Source: Batillaria attramentaria (lineage: Eukaryota; Mollusca; Gastropoda; Batillariidae). Taken from it: a DNA stretch of 64,000 bases. Both the position numbers and the translations under genes were made by a program. The notes under the pieces are model-generated. The model was given only the letters and a program-made list of their open reading frames with translations, was not told where the DNA came from and did no database searches. The DNA is taken from the NCBI GenBank assembly GCA_018292915.2, contig JACVVK020000169.1, forward strand, positions 488,501-552,500, read 5' to 3'. Positions 26,004 through 37,893 of this stretch are shown piece after piece. Positions within the stretch are counted from its first letter, which is position 1; the number at the start of each line of letters is the position of its first letter.

Positions 26004-26828
26004 GTCAGTACTGATTAGAACATCAATGTAAGTCCGAACGTTGCTGTATAAAGAATCTGACTTTCAAAACGTTTTTGTGACGTTTTTATGCGAGGGAACT
26101 TCGCTATAGTGTATCCCTTCTGGTATATGTCGACTACCCGTGCCGGCACTACCCGGCACACATAATCGCACTGTGTAATTAATATTCACTGTCATGAGAG
26201 TAAGATCATTAAACGTCTTCACAAGCTGATATTTACTGGACTTCTGACAACTTCGAATGCAGTCTTCTAAATCTAAAGTCTTCCTTTGGTACATTCATAA
26301 GTAAATGAGTAACTTGACAATACCCACAGTGACTGCTGTTCCGACCCGCTGGTCGTTCAAAATGACTTCCCAGTGTAGTCCCGATAAGTAAGAATAACAC
26401 CCAGCTACCAACAGGCGCACAGTAATTGGCAGGTTAAGTCAGGACACACACGTCGTGGGATCCACGATGGTACAATTAAATAACTACCCTACTGATAAGC
26501 CGCTGACGGTCGGCACTAAACGAGGCTTCAAAGAAGTAACAGATCAATCTGGTGGGCTCAGTCTGTAGTGTAGTGGCATCCACAGAACACTGAGTTGGAG
26601 GGAGGGGGGATAGGAAGGAAGGGGGGAGGGGGCAGAAGAGACTAATTGCTTGACAAATGACGCGTGTCTCGTTTGATTACCTAATCACGTTTCCGCAAAA
26701 AAGTTTTCTTTGATTTAGTGCAGTTTTTGACGCCCCCCCCCCCTCACCCACCCTCGCAACGTTGAGAAAAAAAGGAGCCAGAAAGCAGAACATTTACACT
26801 CTCATCAGTGTGAATATCATAAACTTGC

Positions 26829-26847
26829 AACACACACACACACACAC

Positions 26848-26886
<39 letters not shown>

Positions 26887-26912
26887 GGAGAGAGAGAGAG
26901 AGAGAGAGAGGA
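26829..26912 (+). repeat. (CA)n(GA)n microsatellite
   Basis: CA run with one AA interruption, then a GA run. Confidence 0.93.
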
Positions 26913-27353
26913 TGCGTTCTACGAGTAGGAGTACTGTTCTCAGGTATAAGATTAAAATAATGTATTGCAACATTTTCAGAAATCCCCCCACAGCTGACTG
27001 GCTAATGACATTGATACTGTGCACTTTCTTTACGACAACTGATAACAAACTGATCATCAGATATCGTCTCTTCCGCTACTAACTCACTGGTGTCGGTTTC
27101 CAGCCTGGTTAGAAGCGAGTCGATTTACTGAAGTTCAACAACTTGAGTGTGCTACGGCCCATGAATTCCACTCGCGGCTAACGAACCGTCAGACGCTTCC
27201 GCAAGCAGCAAGCAGAAGTCGAGCGTATTAGGCGTGAAAGATGATTAGTGTGCCTGTTTGAGCGGCATCTTGTCTGTTGCCGGTACATCACGTGTGTCGG
27301 TAACCACTGCCGGTAGAAACAGAAAAGTGCATCCAGTTTCAAACTCGTCAGTA

Positions 27354-27393
27354 GTGTGGTGTGGTGTGGTGTGGTGTGGTGTGGTGTGGTGTT
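27354..27393 (+). repeat. (GTGTG)n pentanucleotide repeat
   Basis: About seven perfect GTGTG/GGTGT units. Confidence 0.9.
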
Positions 27394-27492
27394 TCATAAC
27401 TTCCACCCCAGCCCCGTTTACCGTGTCTGAAAAAAAAAGATTGACATAGTTGCTATTTCGTAGATTTGCACGTGCGTTTTAGAACTCTCTCT

Positions 27493-27526
<34 letters not shown>

Positions 27527-27530
<4 letters not shown>

Positions 27531-27574
27531 CAGTAAATTGATCGGAACTGAAACCAAAATCTTCCGCCAAAGCT
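27527..27574 (+). repeat. 48-bp direct repeat, left copy
   Basis: AGTTCAGTAAATTGATCGGA...CCAAAGCT, matching 27717-27764 with one mismatch. Both sit between CT runs, and the interval holds a GT-linked repeat copy. Confidence 0.85.
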
Positions 27575-27599
27575 CTCTCTCTCTCTCTCTTTATTTTTT

Positions 27600-27716
27600 T
27601 AGTGTTCGTAGATTAGCAGGACAGCTTGTAAGATAGGCAGACCATGCCTACAAGTCTTTATCCTGAAATAAACGTTTCAGTCAGTCAGTCAGTCAGTCTC
27701 TCTCTCTCTCTCTCAG
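27600..27716 (+). repeat. GT-linked repeat, copy 2 (without GT run)
   Basis: Contains TTAGTGTTCG, TAGCAGGACAG, TTATCCTGAAATAAACG and TTTCAG(TCAG)n, then (CT)n. It aligns along its length to the core at 18480-18560. The upstream microsatellite is (CT)n instead of (GT)n. It sits exactly between two copies of a 48-bp direct repeat. Confidence 0.55.
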
Positions 27717-27764
27717 AGTTCAGTAAATTGATCGGAACTGAAACCAAAATCTTCCACCAAAGCT
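27717..27764 (+). repeat. 48-bp direct repeat, right copy
   Basis: Right copy of the repeat at 27527-27574 (G to A at one site). It could stem from unequal exchange between CT tracts or from insertion of the intervening element with a duplicated flank. Confidence 0.85.
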
Positions 27765-27808
<44 letters not shown>

Positions 27809-28520
27809 GACGCACTGACGAGACGGGTATAGTCGATCAGTTGAGTATACGAAGTTAATCAGCCTTAGAAAAAAAAGCAGCATAGCATTAACTTGAACAC
27901 GTATCCAAACAGGTGGTCACCACATCAGTCAAGAAGACAGTAAGTGAAAGTGACTGCTCATCTGCGTTCAGCATCACTGTCGCCCCGAAAACATCAGCGA
28001 CTCTACTTGTGGCGCGAACAACACGCCTGACAGTGCTAACCAGTGCCGGGCCCCATTGGGAATATTGGCATTCAACTGAACACGTTCGCCGGATGAATTA
28101 CCACCTACATTGAGGTGATCAGGTCTGGGACACTAGAGGCTTAAACAGAGGAAGGGGGCGTAGTACGGGACTTTCATACTGACTTCCCCTGGCCAGCTGC
28201 CGCCCTCTGCACGCGCCCAACCTCCACAGCATCGGCAAATAATTGAACCAATATTCCGCTGGCTCAGTTCAGCAGCAGCGAGTGGTCAGTCTATCGGCAT
28301 GTGGCCGGGTGGTGGGGGGAGGAAGCGCGTGTGTTGTGAAGAGTGGCCACTTCAACAGTGCGGGGCTTTGAACCTCGACCCCTCCAGGAACAAAGGCGGA
28401 TAGCGGCGCCGGGACAGCGGGCAGGGGACACCTGTCGGCTCCCACCCCCTTCCTGCGACCTTGGAACCACGAGAGAGAGAGGGGGGGGGGTGTGAAGGGG
28501 GGGGGGGGAGACGGCAGATG

Positions 28521-28650
28521 GACACAGGAAGCAAAAAGGAAAGGACACAAGGTAATCTTGCCTCACGCTTTGTGTGGTCGCCATGGACACAGGAAGCAAA
28601 AAGGAAAGGACACAAGGTAATCTTGCCTCACGCTTTGTGTGGTCGCCATG
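28521..28650 (+). repeat. Perfect 65-bp tandem duplication
   Basis: The 65-bp unit GACACAGGAAGCAAAAAGGA...GTGGTCGCCATG occurs at 28521-28585 and 28586-28650 without mismatch. It is flanked by G-rich and (CA)n tracts. A very young tandem duplication or an assembly artefact. Confidence 0.9.
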
Positions 28651-28718
28651 GCGACCAAGGATCCGTCCCCTCATGCGGACAAGGTGTTTGGCGCGGGACG
28701 TAATAACCCCCCCCCCCC

Positions 28719-28755
<37 letters not shown>

Positions 28756-29091
28756 CTTCCCTCCCGCCCCTTCTCCTTGCCTTATCCTTTCACTCCCATT
28801 TTCCTTCTTCATCTTTTTCTTTCCAATTTTGTTTTTGGTTTTCCTTCTAAAGAAACCCACCTTAAAAAGAATACAAAGAAAGTACGGCGATAGTTTCCGT
28901 CACCCTTTAATGTCGACCATGAGAGACACTTGTCCGATAAAGTGAGTGACTGATAATGTCTGTTATCTCCATCTGCCATGCGTTGACAAGATTCAAGTAC
29001 TAAACCCTTACTTCGTCGCCTTTGGTTTAGCTAACAGCTCACCTCGGGCTCTCACCAGACCTCGGGTCAGTTTTCGAGTGCCATCGAGGAT

Positions 29092-29193
29092 CGAACGAAA
29101 CTTTATTTCACAAGGACAAAAGATTAGGTGCGCAGACCTGTCTTACATCTTGTCCTTGCTAGGCTACAACTACTATTAAGTAAACTACATCTA

Positions 29194-29249
<56 letters not shown>

Positions 29250-29292
29250 GTGACGCACGCACGCACGGACAGACAGAGAGAGAGAGAGAGAG
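29092..29292 (-). repeat. GT-linked repeat, copy 3
   Basis: Read on the minus strand: (CT)n, a (TGCG)n stretch, (GT)n (29194-29248), AGTAGTTGTAGCC, TAGCAAGGACAAG, a variable middle, TTGTGAAATAAAGTTTCG. Same order of blocks as copies 1 and 4, but without the long TCAG tail. Confidence 0.6.
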
Positions 29293-31039
29293 ATCGTAAA
29301 AGTATCCAACGAAGGAAATGAAGAAAAAAACAAAAAAAAAAACGACCATGCGATTACATACATCAAGCGATACTAACAAATAATCAATATGTACATAAAG
29401 AACAGGGAGGACGGGGGGGGGGGGGGGGGGGGGGCGCGGGGGGCAAGAATGTGACAAGTGAGAGATGCAAGTAAACCTTGAGTGGATGCAAATTTCAGCG
29501 AGACAGGAGTCTCTGTATCTCAAAGATGCCGCCAGCAGCAGAGATCACTCGGCGCGACATCACACTACCAGCACTAGTCACGTCGGATGAGTTTCCAGTC
29601 AGTGATAATTGGGTGGGCAGATGAAATTGGGCGACGGCTGCCTAGGTGAGAGCGCAGCCATTTTCGCACCACCGCCACCCCGACCTGACAGACAGACCAA
29701 GCAGTGGTATAATGTTTCCCTAGAACTGCCCTGCTCTCCTGACTCCTACCAGGCGGCCGGGAACCTCCCTGACGCTACAATGTCACACTGTCCCTTGCCC
29801 GTCCGGTCGTTACCTGGTCACGCCTCACCGGCGCGAGCGGCGGCGCTTTTGATGTGTCCAGCTGACGCCACGGTATGTTGAATTATGCCTCGGGCCGTTA
29901 GGTTTCTGGTGCTTGGAACATTTTAGTCATGTCCTGCTGTACGCACACGGTCGGCCGGCAGCAAATGGAATCGTGCGTAACAAGTATCGACGCTTCAACT
30001 CAAGCCTCTAAGCTCTTTCGAAATGATTGTAGTATTAGTCATTTCACGGGCAATGACACAACAGTCCAGTTTATCCTCTGTAAGGATCGTAAATATACAC
30101 TGAAACCGCTTTTAAGTTTATAAATGAAACCGTGTAGTGTGTATGATTCTTTATCCGAGTTTGTTTGTTTTTTTTTTTTGTTTTTTTTTGGGGGGAGGGT
30201 TGTTGTCGTTGTTGTTGTTTTTGTTATTTTTTGTTTTGTTTTTGTGTAGTGTCAGACCTATTGTCTATATAGCCATCAGTGGCACGTGCCGGATATGTAT
30301 GTAAATATTTTTGAATGTGCATTACAAAAGCTCACAAATTAGTTTCAGTGCATTTATGTGTGACAGCTGTTGTAACGAATGTTAGACACGAGACTGTGGC
30401 TTTGTCTTATGGGGGGTTACAACAATACTGTACATGTATCCTGAAGAGAGTGGGAAGGGGGGTGGTGGGGGGGAGAAGGGGGGAGGGAGTCTAGCAAAGT
30501 CTCAGTGTCGTCTGGTCGATGCACAAAGAAAAACCCATCACACCATATGTCCGAGGAACGGTGCAGCAAGCAAACAAAGCTCGTCTCTAATTGTGTGCGC
30601 CAGTGCACCCCATCCCAGACAGTCCAATCCCGCCCGCCGCCACCAGCCCCCTCGGCTATAACCTTACACAATGAAAACCCAACCTGTCTCAATCAGCGGG
30701 CATCAAGGGTTCTGAATGTCGGGCCAGACGAGTGGCGACAGCCAACAACAGATTTAACCAGTTTTAGCCAAACTGGACTGATCATTTGATCGAATCAACG
30801 GCTGACCTGCTGAGGAAGACAAGAGACTGGCGGGAGGTGGTGATGGTAGGGAAGGGATTACACACCTAACGACACGTCGGGTGTTACGTTACACCCTGTG
30901 GTCAAGTCCCTAACCTGGCCCCAAGGTCCAACATGACTAGTCGAGCATCCCAAACAGCGCCATCTTTCGTCTGGGCTGGGTGTTGGTGGCGCCACCGCGG
31001 GATAGAAGACGTGTCATGGGAACAATTAGTCGCGAAAGG

Positions 31040-31440
31040 TGACCACGTGATCTTCTAACTTACCAGACAGTCAATGCGTTAGTGATATCTGCCCCTGTCT
31101 GCTGGCTCGTCTGTCACCTGATTTGGTCAGCTTAGGCCTTCGTTAGTGACTGAAAGTGACCCTCAGATTAGCAAGCAGCACTAAGACAGGTCGCCTGCAT
31201 CCCACCATACTACGTAATTAGTTAACCGAGGTGATCGTCTGATCTCTAACTTGTGAGACAGCCAATGCTTCCTGATCCGTGACTGTCTGCTGGCCTGTCT
31301 CTCACCTGCTTTCACAAGTTCGTGTCTTCGTTTAGTGGGTTTAAGTGGCCGTCAGATTAGGAAACAAGGCAGTAGCAGACACTACGTCGCCTGTAGTCTG
31401 CCCGGCAATCAATGCCATTAGTGTACCTGTTGTCTTCTGA
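31040..31440 (+). repeat. Tandem imperfect units, about 190 bp (2.2 copies)
   Basis: Unit A (from about 31040) and unit B (from about 31230) share GTGATC, TCTAACTT, GACAG(T/C)CAATGC, CTGTCTGCTGGC, CTGTC..TCACCTG, CTTCGTT.AGTG and CAGATTAG.AA. A partial third unit starts near 31403 (AATCAATGCCATTAGTG). The copies are well diverged. Confidence 0.7.
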
Positions 31441-32375
31441 CCTCTGACTCCATGGGCAGACCTTCAGCTTCTGGTCTGAGGTTGTCTCTCCAGATATTAG
31501 CGATCGCCGGTAATTACAAGCACACGACTCAACGCAGGCGCCAATGCATGTTCTTGGTTGAATACAGGCAACACATAGATTTGTCTGGGAAAATTATGCT
31601 TTCCAAAGTAGTGGCGACGTTGTCCACTGAAACAATGATTAGTCTAATTGAAGATTTTTCTCTCTTTCTCACCCACCCCCCTCCCCCTCCACACCACCAC
31701 CCTCTCCCCACCCCTCTGTCCTTGTGCGTAAACCATCCTCGAATGAATAACACCAGCACAAAACGTTCGTGACAAACACGTCGTCACGACGTATATCATC
31801 TTCAAAGACACAAGATACAATCAAATTTATGGCGCTTGACAGCCTCAGGTGGTAAACCTCATTTCTTCACTTTCATTCACATGATCAAAAACAAAACCAA
31901 ACAAAAGCACAAAGGAAACATGTACTGAAACGCTGAACGTACAGAATAATCATTCTGAGCAAAGCACTGTTTTTGTTCATGTGTAATTGTATTCAATATT
32001 ATAATTATACTCAAACACGTGAGGCTGTAGTGTAATCAGTTGTTGCCAAAAGCGTACACGGCAAGGCTGAACAGGGGATCTAGAGAAGTATGTATGCAAA
32101 GACTGGCAAAGCCCTACAACAAAGGACTGGCCAGCCAGTAGGATGGTCAATTTAATACATGTACCATCCGTTTGGAAGGCAGCGACAGGTGTGACAATAG
32201 TCATGTCCCGCTGACCAGTCGGCCAAAAGTTCCGGCCGTATACGAGATGAAGTCACTGAACCGTAACGAGATGTTATCGCATGTATTAATCCGCCCCAGG
32301 GATTACGACCATAAAAAAAAAATACTAGAAAATACAGAAGCAACGTTTTACTTAATTTTGTTGTTGTTGCACGAG

Positions 32376-32377
<2 letters not shown>

Positions 32378-32412
<35 letters not shown>

Positions 32413-32429
32413 TGTGTGTGTGTGTGTCA

Positions 32430-32478
<49 letters not shown>
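32378..32478 (+). repeat. (GT)n microsatellite
   Basis: Two long GT runs separated by TGTCACAGTG; short GA run after it. Confidence 0.93.
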
Positions 32479-32479
<1 letters not shown>

Positions 32480-33459
32480 AGAGAGAGTCTTTAAAATGAT
32501 TTTCAACATCTAATGCTTTGAGTCAGTTCAGTTTAGAACTTACCGTTGCTACAACTACCTGATACTAAAGCAAGAGAGAGAGAGAGAGAGAGAGCATGCA
32601 GTATACGACGGAGTATTCCGTTTTTCAATAGTGGATGGAGGCTGGTTGGTTTTCTTGAAGGTTATTGTTTAGACTTCTTAGTCTCAGTTAGGAGCGTTGT
32701 TTGCAATCTGATAATTCCAGCCCTCTGTGTCTTCGTCTCCTAAATAAGACATCATTATCCGACACTGCTGTCAGTTCATATGCCGTGTCTACTTCAACCA
32801 CGCGAGCTGTTTCAACAAACACCACGTGAAGGATTGTCTTGAAGCGAGGTGTAGGAACATGAAAACAGGGCTACGGACCATGAACCTTAGACCGAACAGG
32901 TCTACTGTTTCCTCCCACTACGACAGTCAATACTCTTTACTGCCCCCAAATCGCTCCGGGAGTTGCAAACCATCTGGTGCTGACTGAGCAGCGGGTGTCT
33001 CATACGCCACGCGAATCGCTTTGTTGTGCGTTGGAGACTGAAAATATGCTGAAATAATACAACGGGAGGTTGGGGTGGTGGTGGTGGGGATGGGAGGAGG
33101 AAGGGGGGAGGGGGGGGGGCTGAGTTTGTTCTGTTTGCCAGGTGAAGCGTGTCTGGAGGTAAGTGCGCTGAAAGAGGTCACCCGTTACGAGAGTCAGTTT
33201 GGCCAGGCCGCCAGACAAAGTGAAATTGGTGCGGCCTGGCCGGGTACACAGTGCACGTACCCCTCTCTCCATTCTCAGCTACCTCCTCTAGTTTTCTCAG
33301 CACACCTCTCTAGTCTTTCCGCTACACATGCCGTAAGTAACAGACAATCATCACGAAGCAAGCCACTTGAAGATCTCTTCATCAACATATTACTAGTACC
33401 TCATAAAACTAACACTTGCTTTTCATAAAGTGTTGGAATTTCTCTTGTAGTCACAATTT

Positions 33460-33589
33460 GGCCGGTACGGACAGGGTATTGATATGGCCGGTACGGACAG
33501 GGTATTGATATGGCCGGTACGGACAGGGTATTGATATGGCCGGTACGGACAGGGTATTGATATGGCCGGTACGGACAGGGTATTGATAT
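33460..33589 (+). repeat. 26-bp minisatellite, five perfect units
   Basis: Unit GGCCGGTACGGACAGGGTAT followed by TGATAT, repeated five times with no mismatches seen. Because 26 is not a multiple of 3, all frames stay open through the array and give spurious peptides (PVRTGHIN-like). Lack of divergence suggests recent expansion or gene conversion. Confidence 0.9.
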
Positions 33590-33645
33590 GCACGCGATCC
33601 GAGCCAGAACACCCATCATTCTCTATCCAGGATTCAAGTGGTAAG

Positions 33646-33742
33646 GAGGGGCTGTGTGTGTGTGAGGGGGGGAGGGGCTGTGTGTGTGTGTGGGGGGGGG
33701 GAGGGGCTGTGTGTGTGTGGGGGGGGGGGGAGGGGGAGGGGA
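33646..33742 (+). repeat. GT/G-rich minisatellite, three units
   Basis: Units start AGGGGCTG at 33646, 33673 and 33702, followed by (TG)n and a G run of growing length (27, 29, then about 40 bp). Only about 57 bp from the 26-bp minisatellite. Confidence 0.75.
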
Positions 33743-35966
33743 CTGTACACACGGCTGGATTAAAATCGGGGGCTGAAGCAGACGGTCGGTTTTTGTTTTT
33801 TTGTTTTTTTGTTGTTTGGGTTTTTGTTGTTGTTGTTGTTGTTTTTGTTTTGTTTTGTTGTTGTTTTCTTGACGGTACAACAACGCCGTTCTCTTTGCGC
33901 GTGGGTAGCACTTGCTATATTGTCACTATACCGCAGTCAGTGCGACAGATCCAGGATCCTTTGCAAATTGTATTTTTTTCTAAACCCGAAACAGAGTCTG
34001 ATCACGAGAACCAGAATACATTTACACCAGGTGTAGATTTTTTTCCCATTCCGCAACGTTTTTATCTGCTGAGGCCTAGACACAGACGGTGTAACCCCTA
34101 TAACAAGGGGTGACGTGGGTGCGCATCGTGCCGTACTGGAAGTGACCGGGTGGATCAGCCACGTGCGCTACCGTCCTCCGCGTTCTGTCTGCAGGCAGCC
34201 GGGTGCAGCACTGCCCTGCGTCGCATCACCCCTACTCGTCACAGACCCTCAGCCCTTCACAACAGCGCGCTGACCCGCTGTCTGCAGACTAGCAGCTCGC
34301 TATAATGGAGGGGGCCGAGGGCGCTAATGAGGGGTGTCGTGTGCTGAAGCCATTCCCGCACACAGCGGTGCTTCCACACACGTGTTGTGTCTCTGCCCGG
34401 CCCCTCTGCCTGCTGCAGCCCGACCCCCACCGGGGCTGAGACAAAGGACGACCCCTAACATCTGGCACAAGAACGGGACGGGGGCTGGCGGAAGGGGGAG
34501 GAGGAAAGGGAGGGATGGGGGTCAGGAACCGGAGAGAACTTGAGATGGAAGGGCTGGGTATGGGGTTGGGGAGGGGGGCGTTCAAAGGGGGGAGGGGTGC
34601 CTTTACGGCAGTGCACGGGGAAGAGTTATCACAGGATGTGCTGCATACTGTATCCCCCCTGGCGACATATGGGTCGACAAAACGGCCAGGCTGAAAGACA
34701 AAGCTTAGCGCTGCAGAGACTGAAAAGCAACGTTTGCTGAAATTGAGAAATAACAAAGAGAAGTCATGCATCATCATCCATTTTCAACGCCGCAACACCC
34801 GCCGTAACATTTCCCTCCCAACACACATCGCCCCTGACCGAGAGTAGGAAGAGACAGGCACAGCATGTTCTACCCAAGTTATCTATTAACTCAAGAGTTT
34901 CAAGTTGACAGGAAAAAGTTGCAACCAAGGACGATTTCAATGGCCCACTTCCTCGCCTCTCTCAGACAACTGTCGACAGAAATCTCTCATCGTTCACCGG
35001 CACGTTTTCCACGTGCACCGTCTGACCTATCAACGTCCGCGGAGATGTTTCGACGTTGTGGAAATGATTCTTGGAAAACAAAAACAACAACAACAACAAC
35101 AAAAGTCTGACGCAATACATTTTTCATGCCGTTGTATACGGACCCTTTCGCTAGTCTGAGGGATGTATACAGCGTCAAAATTGTTTGAAACACATATAGT
35201 TACTGTTGCATGTGTGAGTTCCTGGTGAAGGGCCAGAGGATGTTGACGGGCAAATTGTGTGAATCTTGCTTCCCTACCTTCATGCCACCACTAACCCTGC
35301 ACTGACAGTACACATAACGACCTATTAAATGTATTTATCTCCCTTAAAGTTGGTTGTAAGTTAGACTTGAAAGCTGAAATGACGTTGACTGAAATTTAGC
35401 ACACGTCTGAAATGATGGGACCATGATAAGCTATAATTCGTGACTCTGAAACAGAAACTGGAAGGTAAATTTAACACGACTGCAGGAATTCACACATCTA
35501 ATAACAGTTTGGTCAGTTGTTCAGTGTTGTTTCTTCTTTGTTTTGCATTTTCGTTTTTCACATCAGTTGGAGTGTGTAAACTGAGGATGCAAGGGAATGA
35601 ATCTGCAGAATTGTAAACTGCAGCACTACTAGTACGTATTACTGAAACTGAAATCCTAGTCAGTGTTACGTCATTTCAGCGAATAAACGAAAATCAGTGT
35701 CTCCATGACCGCAAAATGTACAAATCGTACTACGTTCACCATATGACGTACAAGGACTGACCTACAATGAGTGTTGTGTTAAAATAACGAAAATACAGGC
35801 GGCTGCAGTTTGGATGACCACGCCGGCAGGAATATGCTATTGCCGCGCTACTCCGCAGATGCTCATTTTGACATCAAGGAGAAAGCAAACTGCATTAATT
35901 TCTCTCTGTGAACTGAAGGACTACGAGACATGAAATTTGAAGGCCTTGGATCACACCGACTGTGAT

Positions 35967-35971
<5 letters not shown>

Positions 35972-36015
<44 letters not shown>
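35972..36015 (+). repeat. (GA)n microsatellite
   Basis: About 22 GA units. Confidence 0.95.
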
Positions 36016-36019
<4 letters not shown>

Positions 36020-36613
36020 CCACCCCACAGATTAAGTCTATCATAGTTTGACTTGAATTGCACATTATATCAAAGCCGACCTGTGTCAGTACCAACGCAG
36101 CAGGAAACTGGCGAAAGCGGACCCCAGCAACCCCCCCCCCCCCCAACACCCCACACGCGCCTCCCCCCCACCAGGGGTCCCGTCGGAAGCTGCACCGTCA
36201 ACGCTAATTTAACTCATTAGCTAATTTAACCCATTTGTGGCCGCCTTTGGTACACCCCATTCCCCCCGGTCCCTCGGTCTTTATAAAAAAGCGTATTGGT
36301 AGCAGCAGGAAATGGGGTAACTACCGTCCCTATTCCTTTGTAGGCCTGGTGATGGTTTTAGAGGAAGTATGTGTAGTTGTTTCTGCATGGGACGCGGGGC
36401 TGACCCGGCCATGATCTCAGTCAGTGCTGCAGGTCATTAGCAGAGATGCAGTTTGTTGAATTCATGTTAGCCGTGCTTACGTTCTCCTCCTACACAATCA
36501 GTTAACGTGCACTGCAGTGAAATACGTCAGTACTGATTCACACATCAAGCAAGTTCAGTCTTTGTGAGTAAAGTAAATCTGATGTAACACAATTTATGAT
36601 ATGAACGCTTTTC

Positions 36614-36614
<1 letters not shown>

Positions 36615-36675
<61 letters not shown>

Positions 36676-36744
36676 GCTGTTGTTGTTGCACTGTCTGCGT
36701 GTGTTGTTGTTGTTGTTGTTGTGCGTGCGTGCGTGCGTGCGTGC

Positions 36745-36813
<69 letters not shown>

Positions 36814-36856
36814 GCTGTTGTTGTTGCACTGTCTGCGTGTGTTGTTGTTGTTGTTG

Positions 36857-36937
<81 letters not shown>
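36615..36937 (+). repeat. Compound microsatellite with 138-bp higher-order unit
   Basis: Order: (GT)n, TTGCTGTTGTTGTTGCACTG, TCTGCGTGTG, (TTG)n, (TGCG)n, then the same again, then (GT)n. The island TTGCTG...GCACTGTCTGCG starts at 36674 and 36812, period 138. A microsatellite that has itself been tandemly duplicated. Confidence 0.85.
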
Positions 36938-36941
<4 letters not shown>

Positions 36942-37595
36942 TGCAAACTAGTGAAGACGAAACGAAAAGGGAAAGGTCGGGGGGGGGGGGGGGCATCAAC
37001 AGACACAGAAAACGAAAGAAAACAGATAAAAGTCGGTGACAAACACACAGCACACAGCTCTACAGGAGGAGGGAGCGCGCGGAGGGTGGAGGGAGGGGGC
37101 AGAAGTGAGGGAACCTTCCAACTTACACGAATCATGTTTCAGTTTCGTGTTTTGCTCTGAAGACCAGACAGACGCCAGCCACCAGCCTCTGATGCTGCTC
37201 CCCCTTTGTCTTTTTTCTCTCAGACCCTTAGTCCTGTGAGTCCCATCGTGCCTTGCGCGGACACCCCGCCCTTCTGAGGACAGGGGAGAGAACCCCTACT
37301 GGGAACAAAAGGCTGCATCAAAAACCGACTGAAGCTTCACAAGACGAAAATATTTCCTCAGAACCTGTGTGGCCCGTACCACCATCCAAACGAGAAAACA
37401 ACACTCAGAGTATTGTACTTGGGCCCTGTGGAAAAAAACGTCATCACTTGCTCTAATTTATGCACATATTAGAGTGATTCAGTTGCGGAACTGGCCGGTA
37501 ATTTCGTCAAGACTGACTGATTCTGAATTTGACGACACTTTTTCTTGTACTCTGCTCATCCAGTCAGAAGTTTCTGAAAACTGCTAAGCGGAGAA

Positions 37596-37893
37596 ATTTG
37601 AAATCTTCAAGTTTGGCGAACGCTGTTTCTGGTTTGCCACCCCAACAGTCTGGAACTCCCTGCCTGCTCGGCTAGCGTGAGACAGCAACCTACTCTGTCA
37701 TATTTCAAAGCAGAGCTAAAAACTTATGTTTCAACTTGCCTTCTACTGATTCATGTAAATTTGGTGCCTGCTGGTTTAGGATGTGTTTTATGTCAGTGCG
37801 TGTGAGTGCTGCGTGAATGCGCAATGAGTTGATGTATTTTCAAGAACTGTGCTGTATGAATGTGATTTATTAGTATTAGTATTATTATTATTA
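37596..37893 (+). mobile_element. Degenerate LINE 3' end (CR1/L2-like)
   Basis: One frame reads ATPTVWNSLPARL, which matches the motif near the C terminus of CR1/L2/RTE-type reverse transcriptase ORFs and is normally followed by a FKS.LKTYLF-like segment. Here that segment (FQSRAKNLCFNL) is in another frame after a stop, so the ORF is broken. The 3' end is (TTA/ATT)n at 37866-37893, a typical non-LTR tail. Old, 5'-truncated, non-functional. Confidence 0.7.

Larger units (their letters stand above)
26012..37595. other. Upstream flank, no gene seen
   Basis: No recognisable exon. The content is mostly unique sequence with the repeats and microsatellites listed separately. Poly-G/C and purine-rich tracts are frequent (28488-28510, 29414-29436, 33097-33118, 36967-36983). 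Confidence 0.55.

Noticed and set aside
33401..33911. Repetitive protein with a YQYPVRTGHIN-type period
   Set aside because: Produced by the 26-bp minisatellite; repeats rotate through all frames.
36538..37160. Long Cys-Val, His-Thr and Asn-rich open frames
   Set aside because: They are translations of GT/CA, TTG and TGCG microsatellites.
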